The position numbers and the translations under genes were made by a program. Of a DNA stretch of 64,000 nucleotides, positions 25,204-35,461 are shown one piece after another. Within the stretch, counting starts at the first letter, position 1; each line of letters starts with the position of its first letter. Source of the stretch: Chaetomium olivaceum (Eukaryota; Ascomycota; Sordariomycetes; Sordariales; Chaetomiaceae); the NCBI GenBank assembly GCA_039881045.1, contig JAYWVB010000002.1:248001-312000 (forward strand), read 5' to 3'. The notes below the pieces were generated by a model that was given only the letters and a program-made list of their open reading frames with translations, had not been told where the DNA came from and made no database searches.

Positions 25204-25657
25204 TAGGGTGGGTTGGGGGGGAGGGGTATGATATGGAGTCACGGTTCGGAGGAATGTGCTGGATAGGCATTGGCTTGGTGGGAGTGGGTGACAAAATGTG
25301 GTCGTATTGTAACAAAAGAAAGCAAAGCCCCGTTGAATATCCTTCGGCCGTGTAGCTCGTATCTGAATGAAGACCCGCTCCCAGCCGCGCCATAGCAAAC
25401 GCCCGTTGTATACAAAAGAAGCAGTTCCCGGGTGTCCTACCCGTGTGAAGCCAAAGCAGTCAGTACCCTAATGCCAACGCCTTTCCCAAACCAACCGGCG
25501 GTCGTGTGACCCTGCCGTAGAGTATCATTTCTTGTTTAGACCAAGCAACCTTCGCGCAACCAAGCAGAGTCATCACTCATGATAGCAATCCCAGAATATT
25601 GCTGCAACTCCGACCCCCCCCCCAACCCCCCCAAAAACAAACCCAACCCGCAACCCC
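25204..25657. other. Intergenic region between convergent genes
   Basis: 3' flanks of COX20 (plus) and of the nuclear-looking protein gene (minus). No feature was recognised. Confidence 0.5.
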
Positions 25658-26654
25658 TCAAATCCCAATCAACTCCCCCTCAACCCGACTCTCCAAAAAC
25701 CTCACTCGCCTCCTCTCCACCTTCCCCTTCTTCCCCTCCCCCAACAGTCCCCCCGGCGCCGGGCTCCCGCCCCCACGACGCCGCAGACTACGCTTGGCGC
25801 GGGCATCGCGCTCCTCTCGCTTGCGGTACTCGGCCAGCTGCTGGCGGCGGCGCACGGTGCGGGCATAGGCCTCGGCGGGCGTCGGCTTGAAACCGATGCC
25901 GTTGATGCCCGTGCCGTCGTCGTCCGAGTCGTCCGGGTCGTAGATGGTGATTTCGTCGTCGTGCCAGGTGAGGGAGGCGCGGACGGGGTCGGTTATTGTT
26001 GTTGCTGTTGTTGCCGCTGTCTCCCGTGGTGTGGGTTTGGTTGCGGTTGAGAATTGGAAGGGTGGTGTTCCGGCTCGTTTGGGGGGCCGGCTGCGGGGTT
26101 GGGGAGGCGGGCGGGTGATGATGGGGAGAGGGGTTGGCGGGGTTGAGAAGGATGGTGTTGTGGTTGTGGTACTGCCGTTGTTGCTGTCGGCGTGGGTGTT
26201 GGCTACTGTTTCGGACTGTTCGACCACGGCGTCGTCGAGGGCGATGCTGACTGACTTGGGGGAGAGCTGTTGGCCGTCGGGGCTGACTTTTTTGTCGAAC
26301 CGGGGCCGACGATGAGATGATGGGAAAATGGGATGGACTACCGTCGGTGCGGTGGGCAGGGTGTCGGCATCGGGCATCTCAACGTCTGGGAGCTTGACCC
26401 GTTTCCGCGACGCATCTTCGGCGTCGTTGTCGATCGTGTTCAGCTCGGCCGACGATCCGGTACCCCCGCTCCCACCCCCTAGCGCCAGACCCCGGAACCT
26501 ATGTGCTACCCGTGTGTGCGCGGGTCGCATTGCCGTCGTCCGCTGCGGGATTGACCTCGAAGGTGAATTGTGTTGAAGTGTTGAGATTGAGAGTGTCATT
26601 ATCGAGCATTTCGCTCCGTTTCCTCTTGGGTGTCGTGAATGGAGATTCGGTCAT
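25658..26654 (-). CDS. Uncharacterised, probably nuclear, disordered protein
   Basis: The start at 26654 gives MTESPFTTPKRKRSEMLDN, an N-terminus with an NLS-like KRKR. The protein continues with STQFTFEVNPAADDGN, then changes frame in a CA/GT repeat near 26510-26521 and resumes as HTRVAHRFRGLALGGG; one lost CA unit explains the shift and yields about 332 aa. The rest is mostly disordered (Ser/Thr/Pro) with KRVKLPDVEMPDAD, an acidic stretch TIYDPDDSDDDGTGINGIGF, then a basic helix (AYARTVRRRQQLAEYRKREE). The final part is RRGGGSPAPGG and KKGKVERRRVRFLESRVEGE. The pattern matches conserved but unnamed Sordariomycete proteins; I recognise no catalytic domain. A chromatin or RNA-linked role would be a guess. 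Confidence 0.65.
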
Positions 26655-27199
26655 GATGGTGGCGGCTAACTGCCGATGCGGTACGGTCAATTGCAGTGTT
26701 GGTTCAGCCTTGTCAATTCGATTCGTCGAAGCCTCGCTCTCGGTGTGGTAAAGGAACGGGAGCTTCGAAAGGGCGACGAAGAGAAAGCTAGATGGTAATA
26801 TAGTTCTGAGCCAGAGAGCTTGCCAAACGTGGCAGTCCCTGGAGGTAGTCTTCGGTTTTGGTGCAATTTGCCGGAGCACTTCGTGGCCTCCTCTTGTCAA
26901 TGACTGAATACAAGCGCTCGCCATTCGCCGACTGCTCGTTGCAGCAGGGACATGCCGCACGCAGCATGCTGATGTGGGGCGTCAGCCCTGGAGATTCGGT
27001 AATGTGGGTCCAAACTGGACGCCTGCAGTGGATCTCCAGAGTGCCCCTGCCCCGCTTTCCACACGTCAGATGCCCCGCTCGTGCAACTTCCATCTTGGTG
27101 CGGAAACCAACGCAACCTTCTTCTCGAACCTCTTGACCTCCCATTTCACAATATCCGATCCCGTTCCCATCTCAGGGATCTTGATACGTTCGATGTTAG
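26655..27199. other. Intergenic region
   Basis: Upstream region of the disordered-protein gene. Only short open frames were seen, and none is supported. Confidence 0.45.
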
Positions 27200-27204
27200 C
27201 CACG

Positions 27205-27435
27205 CTCCCTCTGGCCAAAAAAACTGATACACCAAAAATAAAGAAGACAAAAAGCCAGAGATTTGTTCCACTTCGTTTTCTTAAGTTCGGGTTCAATTTG
27301 CCAAAATAAAAGACAAAAAGTCAGAGATTTTATTCCACTTCGTTTTCTTAAGTTCGGGTCCGATTTGACCGAGGAATATCGCATCAAGCCAGCTCTGTGT
27401 ACTTTTGGTGTATCGGTTTTTTTGCCCAGCAGGAG
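27205..27435. mobile_element. MITE copy 1 (about 231 bp, terminal inverted repeats)
   Basis: The left end reads CTCCCTCTGGCCAAAAAAAC and the right end, reverse-complemented, reads CTCCTGCTGGGCAAAAAAAC. The ends match over about 33 bp with five differences. The flanks are CCACG (27200-27204) and CCCCG (27436-27440), an imperfect 5-bp target duplication. The inside has two tandem units of about 65 bp, each with GACAAAAAG, AGAGATT, CCACTTCGTTTTCTTAAG and TTCGGGT. There is no coding capacity, so it must be moved by a transposase in trans. Confidence 0.85.
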
Positions 27436-27814
27436 CCCCGCGAAGTCGTATTTCCAGAATCTTCGCTTAAAGCGCCGTACCCAAATGCCTAATGCGAGTA
27501 GCTCTGGCTTCCCAAGAACGTAGCCTCGTCAAAAAACCTATGGCCCCCGTCAAAGTTGCCCAACCGTGACCAAGTTGGTGACCATCACCCAGTAACAGCT
27601 CGCTATCTTCGTTGTCCTCACACGTGTTGGCAATCTCAAGTCCTTGGGCATCAGCGGTTATCCTTCATACCCAAGCGAGATTCCCTCCCTAGAAGACTTT
27701 TCTTTTGCCCGTTGCCTCCCGTCTTCCTGCCTTCGGTCCAACGAGAACCATGATAATAACATACAGACACAAAACAAAGTAAGGCAGTTAGACCTTTTCA
27801 GATAACGGCATACA
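27436..27814. other. Spacer between MITE copy 1 and the disrupted ORF
   Basis: No gene, RNA or repeat was recognised. Confidence 0.45.
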
Positions 27815-28272
27815 ATGGGAGACATCCAGGGAAGTAACGAGGTGGGTGGGGCACTATTTGCTGTGGACAGCTTGATCGAATATCAACCCTTCAAACACAT
27901 CAGGCTGGCTCCCTCTGGCCAAAAAAACTGATACACCAAAAAAAAAAGAAGACAAAAAGTCAGAGATTTTATTCCACTTCGTTTTCTTAATTTCGAGTTC
28001 AATTTGTCAAAAATAAAGACAAAAAGCCAGAGATTTTGTTCCACTTCGTTCTGTTAAGTTCGGGTCCGATTTGACCGAGGAATATCGCATCAAGACAGCT
28101 CTGTGTACTTTGGGTGTATCGGTTTTTTTGCCCAGCAGGAGGCTGGTTGCTTGAAGAGATGGAAGCCCTCAAGAAGAGTGCTGACCTCTACGTCATGGGC
28201 AGTCGGTACGAAAGCCTCTATGCAAACGGCAGGGAACCGAAGAACAGCGATTGGGCTATAGTGAGCTATTAA
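27815..28272 (+). pseudogene. ORF split by MITE copy 2, family not recognised
   Basis: Before the element an ATG at 27815 opens 31 codons without stop (MGDIQGSNEVGGALFAVD, then SLIEYQPFKHIR). After the element a coding-looking frame reads LLEEMEALKKSADLYVMGSR, then YESLYANGREPKNSDWAI, and reaches either a GTGAGC donor at 28261 or a TAA at 28272. Removing the element and one 5-bp duplication brings the two halves together, but one base out of frame, like many breaks in this window. The joined piece has no family I know. A further fragment near 28410-28550 (EVKYDLAKDIIKTLERYW) may be a downstream exon. Confidence 0.4.
27909..28141. mobile_element. MITE copy 2 (about 233 bp) with perfect 5-bp target duplication
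   Basis: It closely matches copy 1 along its whole length and has the same inverted ends and internal tandem units. It is flanked on both sides by GCTGG (27904-27908 and 28142-28146), a perfect target-site duplication that fixes the element ends. It interrupts the ORF at 27815-28272. Confidence 0.9.
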
Positions 28273-29195
28273 TACTATTTACGAACGCCCCACCCCGCAA
28301 ACAAACCAATTATGAGGGTATATTTTCCTTGCTTGGTTGCAACGGCGAGTGAGGTCGGGGTATGGTTGTACTACCCATTCTCGGCGACGACATGGAGGGA
28401 GTAATAGTAGACGCGCAACCTGAAGATCAGGACCGTGAGATTGGAAGACTCGGACGAGGTGAAGTACGATTTAGCAAAAGATATCATCAAAACCTTGGAA
28501 CGGTACTGGTTGCACGGGACTGACGAACACGTTGGGCTTACATGTATTTTATGATTCAAGGTTTTACCTGTGGCCCTGTTCCCCGCTCGCCTCAGCCCAT
28601 TCATCTCCATCCAGCCTTTTGTCCAAACATTAGTTTCTGACATGGGCGGAGAGCCTTGGGATTGTGTGAGGTGCCTTGTGGATGATACGCTTGCCCAAAA
28701 ACATCACCGACAAAATGGCTCGGACAAATCGGGGGAATATTATACCGCGATAAGCTGCACCGCCACGCCATCAGTCACCTCTTGATATCACGCTTCCCGG
28801 CGCTCTAGCGTGTTCCCCGCTTCCCTTTCCAAGTTTGGCCTCGGTGTTTCCACGCCCTCTTAGTTGAATGAGGCCGGGCTACAATGAGGCTCTGCCACCA
28901 AAGGCCGGGGCAATGTTGAATAGGGCGACTCCGGTCCTCTCACACTTCCGGGGCAGGTAAGAAGCAACCCCAGAATGGTTTATAAACTTACTCGTGGCCC
29001 CATTCGTCATTGTGATTCAGAGGAAACTCACTTTGATGTAAATTCACGACGAAGCCAGTCTCTATTTTACGATTCTATGTCGTATACGCTCAATACTCTC
29101 ACCTAGGTCCAGACTACGCTGCCAGTACCGAGTCAGCCCTTTAACCCAGAAAGTGACTACCAACCACTCACGCAGCCTGCGAGTTTATCGTCACG
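28273..29195. other. Intergenic region with possible gene remnants
   Basis: Holds short frames at 28360-28550 that could be a downstream exon of the MITE-split gene. The rest shows no recognisable feature. Confidence 0.4.
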
Positions 29196-30886
29196 ATGTG
29201 GGGCCCAGGCGGCGTGTCCTGTATCATTCGATTTATCTGCCACATCCCCACGGGAATGATGGGCATTAGTGGCCTCAGTACCTATACGCAATTGGCGGGC
29301 TTAGGTGACATATACGATGTTGTTCCACACGGAAGAGTTTTTCTGGAGGGCATGAGCTTCATTGGATTCGCGGTATGATGACGGATGGACTGTACACCAC
29401 GCTGTGATGCATTCTTTGCTAATCAAGTATTGTCCAGGGCACCGCGACTTTCGCATGGAACTTCTTTCAGTTCGGGGCTTCCCCATTTTGCCGGGGTAAC
29501 CTCTTGGGATTGGTCGGTGTAATAGACTTAGTTCTCGCTGCCATCCTCATCGCCGGCGTAGCGATGGCTGGCATGTTTTTACCGGACACGTACGGACCGT
29601 GCAACGACGCTTCGAACTGGAACAATGGAACCGATGGCCGCAACCTGTTTCTCGTAGCTAATGCAACCGGTAACTTTGGTACCAGCGGTCCCAACGGAGT
29701 CTGCCAAAGCGTCATGCTGATCTGGGTCATGACCATCGTCGTCATGTGAGTTTAAGTTGTCTTTATGGGAGTCATGGCTAACCTTTCATCTTCCATATTT
29801 TCTACGTTATATGCGGCTTCATCAACTTGTTACTGGGCTGTTTGGCCGAACCAGGGTCGAAGACATCTTTTGGGTCAATGCCACAGTACGACATTGATTT
29901 GTTTACATGGCTTTTCACGCCGGTTCGGATACTTTGCAGGCCCCTTTACCTGGTATATCGGTTCACTCGCGGATCCATACACATCACTGTCCGGTACATA
30001 ACGAAACATAAACCGGAAAAAGCATATAAACCACCTACAAAAGTACGAGGGAAGTACACACGATGGAAAGCCCGCTCTAGAACGCCACAGCCTCCGTCTA
30101 CCAATGGAACTGGTGATAATGATCACCGAGGACCTCCACCACGCCGATCTCATCAACATCGCCCACTCCTCGAAGTATTTACGTACAGCCTTCTTTGGCG
30201 CGGACAACCCTGCCCGGGTAGCCAGAGACCTGCGTCAATTTGCGTGCACGGGAGGCGCCCCCTTGACCAACTGCCCCGTGTGCAACATCGAAACATGCTC
30301 CGTACGCTGATTTTGCCGGCACTCTCTCACCCCCTTAAACCATCTCATCACTAACACCCACCACCAGGGATGCCGACGCAACGCGCCCGCCCCCCGCCAC
30401 AACCTCGCATTCAAGCACCTCACCGGCTGCCGAGCAGCATGCACCCGCTGCTTCTTCACAAACCACTGCTTCCGCAGCCCGCAGCCCGCCAAGCCCGGTA
30501 AGAGTTGGACCACCGGCACCAACACCGGCTTGGCCGGCAGGACGTTCCGCAACAGGAGGCATACATCAGGTGTGGGGCTTTCTTCTTACGGCGAAAACAG
30601 GGTGGGGGCCAACGAAGCTTTGCGCCGGTGTTGGAGGAGGTGTGTCACAACTGTGCGCGGTTGCCGGAGGGTGAGAGGGAGGAGAGGCGCGATGCGGGGA
30701 ACTTGGCGGAGATGTGGCGGCAGGCAAGGCTTCCGGTGGCGGCGTGTTTTATGTGTAAGGGGATCTTGCCCGAAAGGGGTGTGAGGTGGTGGTGTATTCG
30801 GGGACGGGGAGGAGTGTAAGTGGTATGGGCATCCGGGGTGGGTGGATGGGGCAGGGCGGAAGCCCGTCGCGGGAGTTGGCGGCTGA
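29196..30886 (+). CDS. Four-TM membrane protein with C-terminal F-box-like and Cys-rich region, several frame breaks
   Basis: Exons 29196-29372, 29438-29745, about 29806-30301 and 30368-30886. The first half has four hydrophobic segments, including EGMSFIGFAGTATFAWNFFQ and LLGLVGVIDLVLAAILIAGV. A basic linker (KVRGKYTRWKARSR) leads into RLPMELVIMITEDLHHADL and INIAHSSKYLRTAF, an F-box-like start. A Cys-rich tail follows (NCPVCNIETCSGC, GCRAACTRCFFTNHCF, EEVCHNC, FMCKGILP, then EECKWYGHPGWV). The third intron junction reads CTACG where CTAGCG would give a normal acceptor. Frame breaks lie near 30095, 30550 and 30800, most repaired by one extra base. F-box proteins recruit substrates to SCF ubiquitin ligases; a membrane-anchored version is inferred. 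It could instead be two genes, with the F-box part starting near 30104, or a decaying gene. Confidence 0.55.
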
Positions 30887-32279
30887 CTTGAGGGACGTAT
30901 TACGCGATGTTTATTTTGCATGTATCGGATTTTGGTTTCCAGTTTCCTCGTAACCTGGTTCTTATGATCTAGTAAACGCTGTTGCCGAAGCGTCACGCGG
31001 CAGGATGACTTTGGGGGCCGGAAGAGCGGACCACTAGGGGAAATGCCACTAGGAACGACGAAAGTCCGCCATGACCAACATGTCTTGTCATCGATTTTCG
31101 GTGTGAGACACACACGCACCCCCAACCGATCATGACTTTGAAGCACCCGTGACCAAACGAATGTTGGTCAGCCATAGAGGGTTAACAGCTGAATGGATGT
31201 CAAGGTCAAGCAGCATTTTTCACAAACACCACCTTGTCTCCACCTTTCATAGCCACATGCAGTTCATAGACCGCCGTATCAATAAACAGACGGTTCGTCG
31301 GAATCATTAATGCGAATAGCGAGTTAGGGTACGGCTTTTTGACAAAAACATTGTTGTCGTCCCGGTTCCGAGAGCCCGGTTCTAAGTTAGATGCGGGTGT
31401 TGTTGGTAAAAGGTTTATGCAGTTGTTGTTACATCTCCCGATAATCCACTTCAAGGTACATCCTTACAAACCGAGGATACCTATCTGCACAGTGTGTAAA
31501 TGTCATGTGTGTGCTGAAGACCGGAATGACCTTGCACAGGCTCCTTTGCCCGCCGGCCTTGTCGTGATGCAGTGGCTTCTCTGTTGGGATTCGCCTGCAT
31601 AAAACAGTGAGCGGGTCCGGTATCTTGGCTCAGCTTGGCCGGGCTGTGATGGGGGCCAGGGATTAACGTCGCCGACCATAAATGCAACAATGTGGCGTTC
31701 AATAGGAGCTTAGACTGCAAAGTTGGTGATTTCGCAAACCTGATAAGGCTGACCGACGCAGTTGGTACTGTCTCGGCCCTACTGCGCGCTATGGACCGAA
31801 TCCTTCAACATGGTTGCAGTTCTCAATTTGTTTGCCCGATGTCCCACGCCCCCTCACGCAGTCTGCCCTCTAAGATTTGAGGACATTGCTAAGGGGCCAT
31901 TTCACCTGCCAGGTGAACCACACAGCTCATGTCAATCTAGATCGATTAAGATACGCCTGATAGTCACTTGAAGCGCGCGTCAAATACTCGAAAGGAAGGT
32001 CAAAATATGCCTACCAACAGGCAACAGTGACCCCGGAGCCGCGGAGTTGGGACCTGCTTTTGCGTTTGGCAAAAGTTCCAACAACGAATGGACGCTGTTT
32101 GATCCCTACCTTGGTCTTCATTGCAAGCCCCGAGCTCCCCCGGGTTTGCCGTCTGTCCTTCATCCGTTGCAGCTGTCTGCATTGACATGTTCTCGCCGTA
32201 CCTCGACGATTCTTTTGCTCGCAGTTCTTGGTTACCAAGTCCAAAGCCCAAAACGCCATGCACTCAATAGAGAGCCAAT
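30887..32279. other. Intergenic region
   Basis: About 1.4 kb with only short unsupported frames (the longest is 82 codons, minus strand, 31206-31454). No repeat or RNA gene was recognised. Confidence 0.45.
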
Positions 32280-32885
32280 ATGAAGGGCGATATCGATCTC
32301 GAGAAGACAAAAAGCCTCCATCTCGAGCTCATCACCTCATCGCCCTTTGCCTCCTCCCACTTCTCACAACCTCTTTAGCCCTCTGGGCAGTCCTACACAC
32401 CTGGCATCTCCAGATCTCCCCCAGCATCCCTCAAAACCATCAGCAACAACCCGAAACCCAAACCCACCGCTGGACAACCTGCGGCACCACCCCGCCACAG
32501 CCCGCGCACGCAACTGCCGCTTCGACATCCTCAGCTTTGCCTGGCAGACCCCCGAATGCTACGACGACGAGCTGATGACTGCCTTCTTGCAGCACCACCC
32601 CTGGCAGTTCTACGCCCACCCAATCGCACGGACGAGGTCGTGAGTCTTGACGTGGCGCTGCAGGGCGAGCAGACGCTCTACGTGGACTGGGAATACCATG
32701 TTGCGCACTGTACGTTTATGTGGCGGCAGATGCATCGGCGTATGCGCTCAGGGGTTTGTAGATAGTCATTTAGATGCGTACAAGCATACGCTCCATTGCC
32801 AAGGGGTGTTGTTGGAGAAGGGGTGTTGGGGGGACGGTGAATGTTGAGGCAGAGGTGAAGTATCCCGAGTGTAGGGAAATTGGGG
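32280..32885 (+). pseudogene. UstYa-like (DUF3328-related) membrane protein, multiply frameshifted
   Basis: The remnant starts near MKGDIDLEKT and has one N-terminal TM helix (HLIALCLLPLLTTSLALWAV). Successive frames then read CGTTP, ARARNCRFDILSFAWQTPEC, NRTDEVVSLDVALQGEQTLY, DWEYHVAHCTFMWRQMHR, DSHLDAYKHTLHCQGVLLEK and NVEAEVKYPECREIG. The two HxxHC motifs (HVAHC and HTLHC) and the single N-terminal TM are features of UstYa-type oxidases of fungal RiPP pathways, although the SFAW-TPECYD block marks a divergent subgroup. At least five frame changes occur in about 550 bp, far denser than in the housekeeping genes here, so this is probably a real pseudogene. Several breaks still look like single missing bases (for example near 32508 and 32620). 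Confidence 0.55.
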
Positions 32886-33045
32886 CTACAGGTTGGATGT
32901 CAAGAGGTGGGGTGGAGGCTTTCGCTGTTAAAGGCGGAGGACATGATGAGGGTGAACATTGGCAAGCATCGTATTGAGATCGAAGGGCGTACTTGGAAAA
33001 GCCAGGACACAGAAGAGTTTAACAGAGTGGTGGCTTTTGACAGTA

Positions 33046-33979
33046 TCACATATACCCAAACGGCCCTGCCCTGGTCCAAATGGCTTCTTCCGCCGTCCGT
33101 TCGGCCTCGTACTTTTCATGTCTACCTCCTCAGCGATTGCCGCAAACCACTTTTCCCATTGCGGTCTCACCCAGACATAATACATTCTCGTGTATTCCCA
33201 GTACTCGGGATACCACCCCCCAAACTCCCAGTCAACGATTCCCGTAATCTTCCCGTTCTTGGATCAACCAAAATGTTATGCGGATTCAGATCTGCATGAG
33301 TAAAACACACTCGTATGCACCCTCCAGTTTTCCGTGGATGTCTGACGCTGGGTCATGATCCCACTGATCTAGCGGCTCCCCAAAGCGGGCATATGTGTGG
33401 AAGTCGGCGACGGTGGAAAAGGGCCCCCATGTTTCGAGCCCCAGTCGGTGGGCAAAGCCCGGCCCCCCCAAAGCGCCTCCAGTGATAGGCGTGCCGGTTT
33501 CTGAGCGCGGTGGCTCCAGGGCGCGGAGTTGTGTAAGATAGTTGATAAGGCCACGGATGGTGGTTGCAATTTGAGTAGACCCCATGTCCCGGAGTGCCCA
33601 TGCAAGCGGAGTCCCGCGGAGCCGTGTCATGACGATATGGGCATTGCCGTCGGGTTGTCTGTCGTAGACATTGAGCACTTGGCCATAAGCTTTAGCTGAT
33701 GCTGCCATGAGGCATGGCCAAAAAGATCAAGAACTTACCTCTGGGCACGGGGATGGTTGTATTGGCCCGCACAAACTCCAGGGCGTCGATTTCGTTTGCA
33801 GGTACGTCAAATTTGGCGATCCTGTTGAACGGAAGCGCAACGACCTTGGTGTCTATCTTAAATTTCGAGAACCCTCCGATGAATCTACCCGCCGCAAGAC
33901 GTACCCTGATCCATTTAGGGAGCCGCTTGTCAAGTCTACCAGCAGCTAAACGTTTTGATGGCTCCGAGTCAAGCGACAT
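33046..33979 (-). pseudogene. APH/choline-kinase-fold phosphotransferase, frameshifted
   Basis: Exon 1 is 33979-33739 and the 43-bp intron is 33738-33696. The N-lobe has ALEFVRANTTIPVPR, typical of the fungal APH family, then AYGQVLNVYD and AHIVMTRLRGTPLAWAL. The C-lobe has the catalytic HADLNPHNILVD (H-x-D-x4-N) and the metal-binding GIVDWEFGGWYPEYWEY, and the protein ends WTRAGPFGYM at 33046. Three frame changes (near 33297, 33252 and 33113) separate these parts; each is fixed by one base, giving 297 aa. Fungal APH-like proteins phosphorylate unknown small molecules or protein partners; this is not evidence of antibiotic resistance. All catalytic residues survive, so the gene may be intact with sequence errors or recently inactivated. 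Confidence 0.65.
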
Positions 33980-34370
33980 CGTGATGGTATGCTGATACTG
34001 CGCGAGGGACGTTGCAAACTTACTTTGTGAGCGGTGTTCCTGGAGCTAATTGCTGATTACTGGTTCCACAGGTTATGTTTACTTCCAGAGCAAGTTCCCA
34101 AACAAGCTGAATGTGTCTGTTGTGAAGAAAGCCTGGCGCCTTAAGGCCACCCATCGCTGCAGCGCCAACAACCAACGGATTCGACAAGGATTAGGCCTAA
34201 TATTACCGAAGTTATTGTCCACCTTTTGACATGATTCGCCAAGTAGGCGATTGGTAGGCTTTTTACTCATCAAGTCAGCCTTGTGTCTATTCTCGCCCCC
34301 TTTACCCGCCGAGTCAATGACAACGTGAGAACCTATCTGTTCCGCCACCCATCCCAACTTATGATGACCT
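33980..34370. other. Intergenic region
   Basis: 391 bp between the APH-fold gene promoter and the 3' end of the UstYa-type gene. Nothing else was recognised. Confidence 0.5.
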
Positions 34371-35461
34371 TCAATGAGGCATCTTCACCGGCATTAATCT
34401 CTCATCCAATCGCCCAAACGTCGGGTGGCTAAGCAACCTATCCTGCAAAAGAAACGAACGATCCATTGTCCACTTGTGGAGCCACTCCCAGTTCACACAT
34501 TTCCTCTCGGTTGGTGAGTCTGGCTTTGGCGCTGCCATGTGCGGGTCCCAGTGGAAGGTTCGGATGGAGGTGTCACCGTTGCAGAGGACCGACTCAAGAA
34601 GGCTCCAGAGACAATGTTCTGTAAACAGCATAGGTTAACCTCCGTACGCAATGTCTGTGATGTCTACCGAAGGGTCGGTGCAGGACTTACTGTAATGGCT
34701 CATGGCGGCCTTATCTGCTGCTTGTTCTTCCCATGACTTATTCGCGTAATACTCGGGGTCGATAAACCGCCGGAATCTCATCTGTCAAGCGTTCAACTGA
34801 GTCAGCAAATTGACAAGGGGGGATAAGATATCGAAGAACGCACCAGACAGTGGAGTTCGTGATAGACGGTCAGTGTGACATAGTAATCGGGGTTATCCGA
34901 GCCATCTGCCACGCGGACTGAGGTGCGGTTGTTCATGGTGGCTTCGTACCGCTCCGCCGGTACCCGGGTGTTGAACGCTATGCGGCATGTGTTAGCTAAG
35001 TTGATTTCCTATCCATTTACATCGGACCCAAATACGCACGCCTGAGCAAGTCATACCAAGCATCATCAACTTCGGGACTTGGTTTGCCGTGGACCAGATG
35101 ATGGGTCCAGGTATCGCCATGCTGACCGGTCTCGGTGATGGCATACTCTTTCTCGTCAGGATGAGGGACTTTAGAACAGTCAGCTTGAGTGATGCATGGC
35201 ATGCCAGTTTTGTCACGACTTACAACTGGAGGCAGGGGCCGAACGTTGAGGATGATACGACCCCAAGAGAGCCAGCCTCGTAACCCAGCAGATTCCAAGG
35301 GAGTAAGCGACAAGACCTGCTGTCATGAGTATTGACCAGCGTACGGTGGAACACCATTGTTTGGTCTGGAAACGGGGTTTCTCCTCGAGAGGTGAGCTTG
35401 CTCCATCCTCGTCACTATCCCCTATGTTGTGGGTGGGTACTGGGAAATATTTTGACGGCAT
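34371..35461 (-). CDS. UstYa-type oxidase (DUF3328)
   Basis: Five exons (35461-35224, 35168-35040, 34977-34844, 34781-34691, 34618-34371), all with clean GT-AG introns, encode 279 aa without frame breaks. The N-terminus is polar, followed by one TM helix (WSILMTAGLVAYSLGICWV). The luminal region has HGKPSPEVDDAWYDLLR and then the two diagnostic motifs: HELHC in VYHELHCLMRFRRFI and HYKHC in SHYKHCLWSLLESVLCNGD. The end is CVNWEWLHKWTMDR, the usual closing pattern. UstYa proteins act in the secretory pathway and carry out oxidative cyclisation of RiPP core peptides (ustiloxin, asperipin, phomopsin), or other oxidative steps. Neighbours are a broken UstYa-like gene, and upstream a small secreted peptide gene with Kex2 sites. 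Confidence 0.88.

Noticed and set aside
27200..28146. CRISPR-like or long direct repeat pair
   Set aside because: The two similar blocks have inverted ends and target duplications, so they are transposon copies, not an array.
33046..33979. Reading the APH-fold gene as an antibiotic-resistance gene
   Set aside because: The APH fold is abundant in fungi as generic kinases; nothing here points to aminoglycosides.
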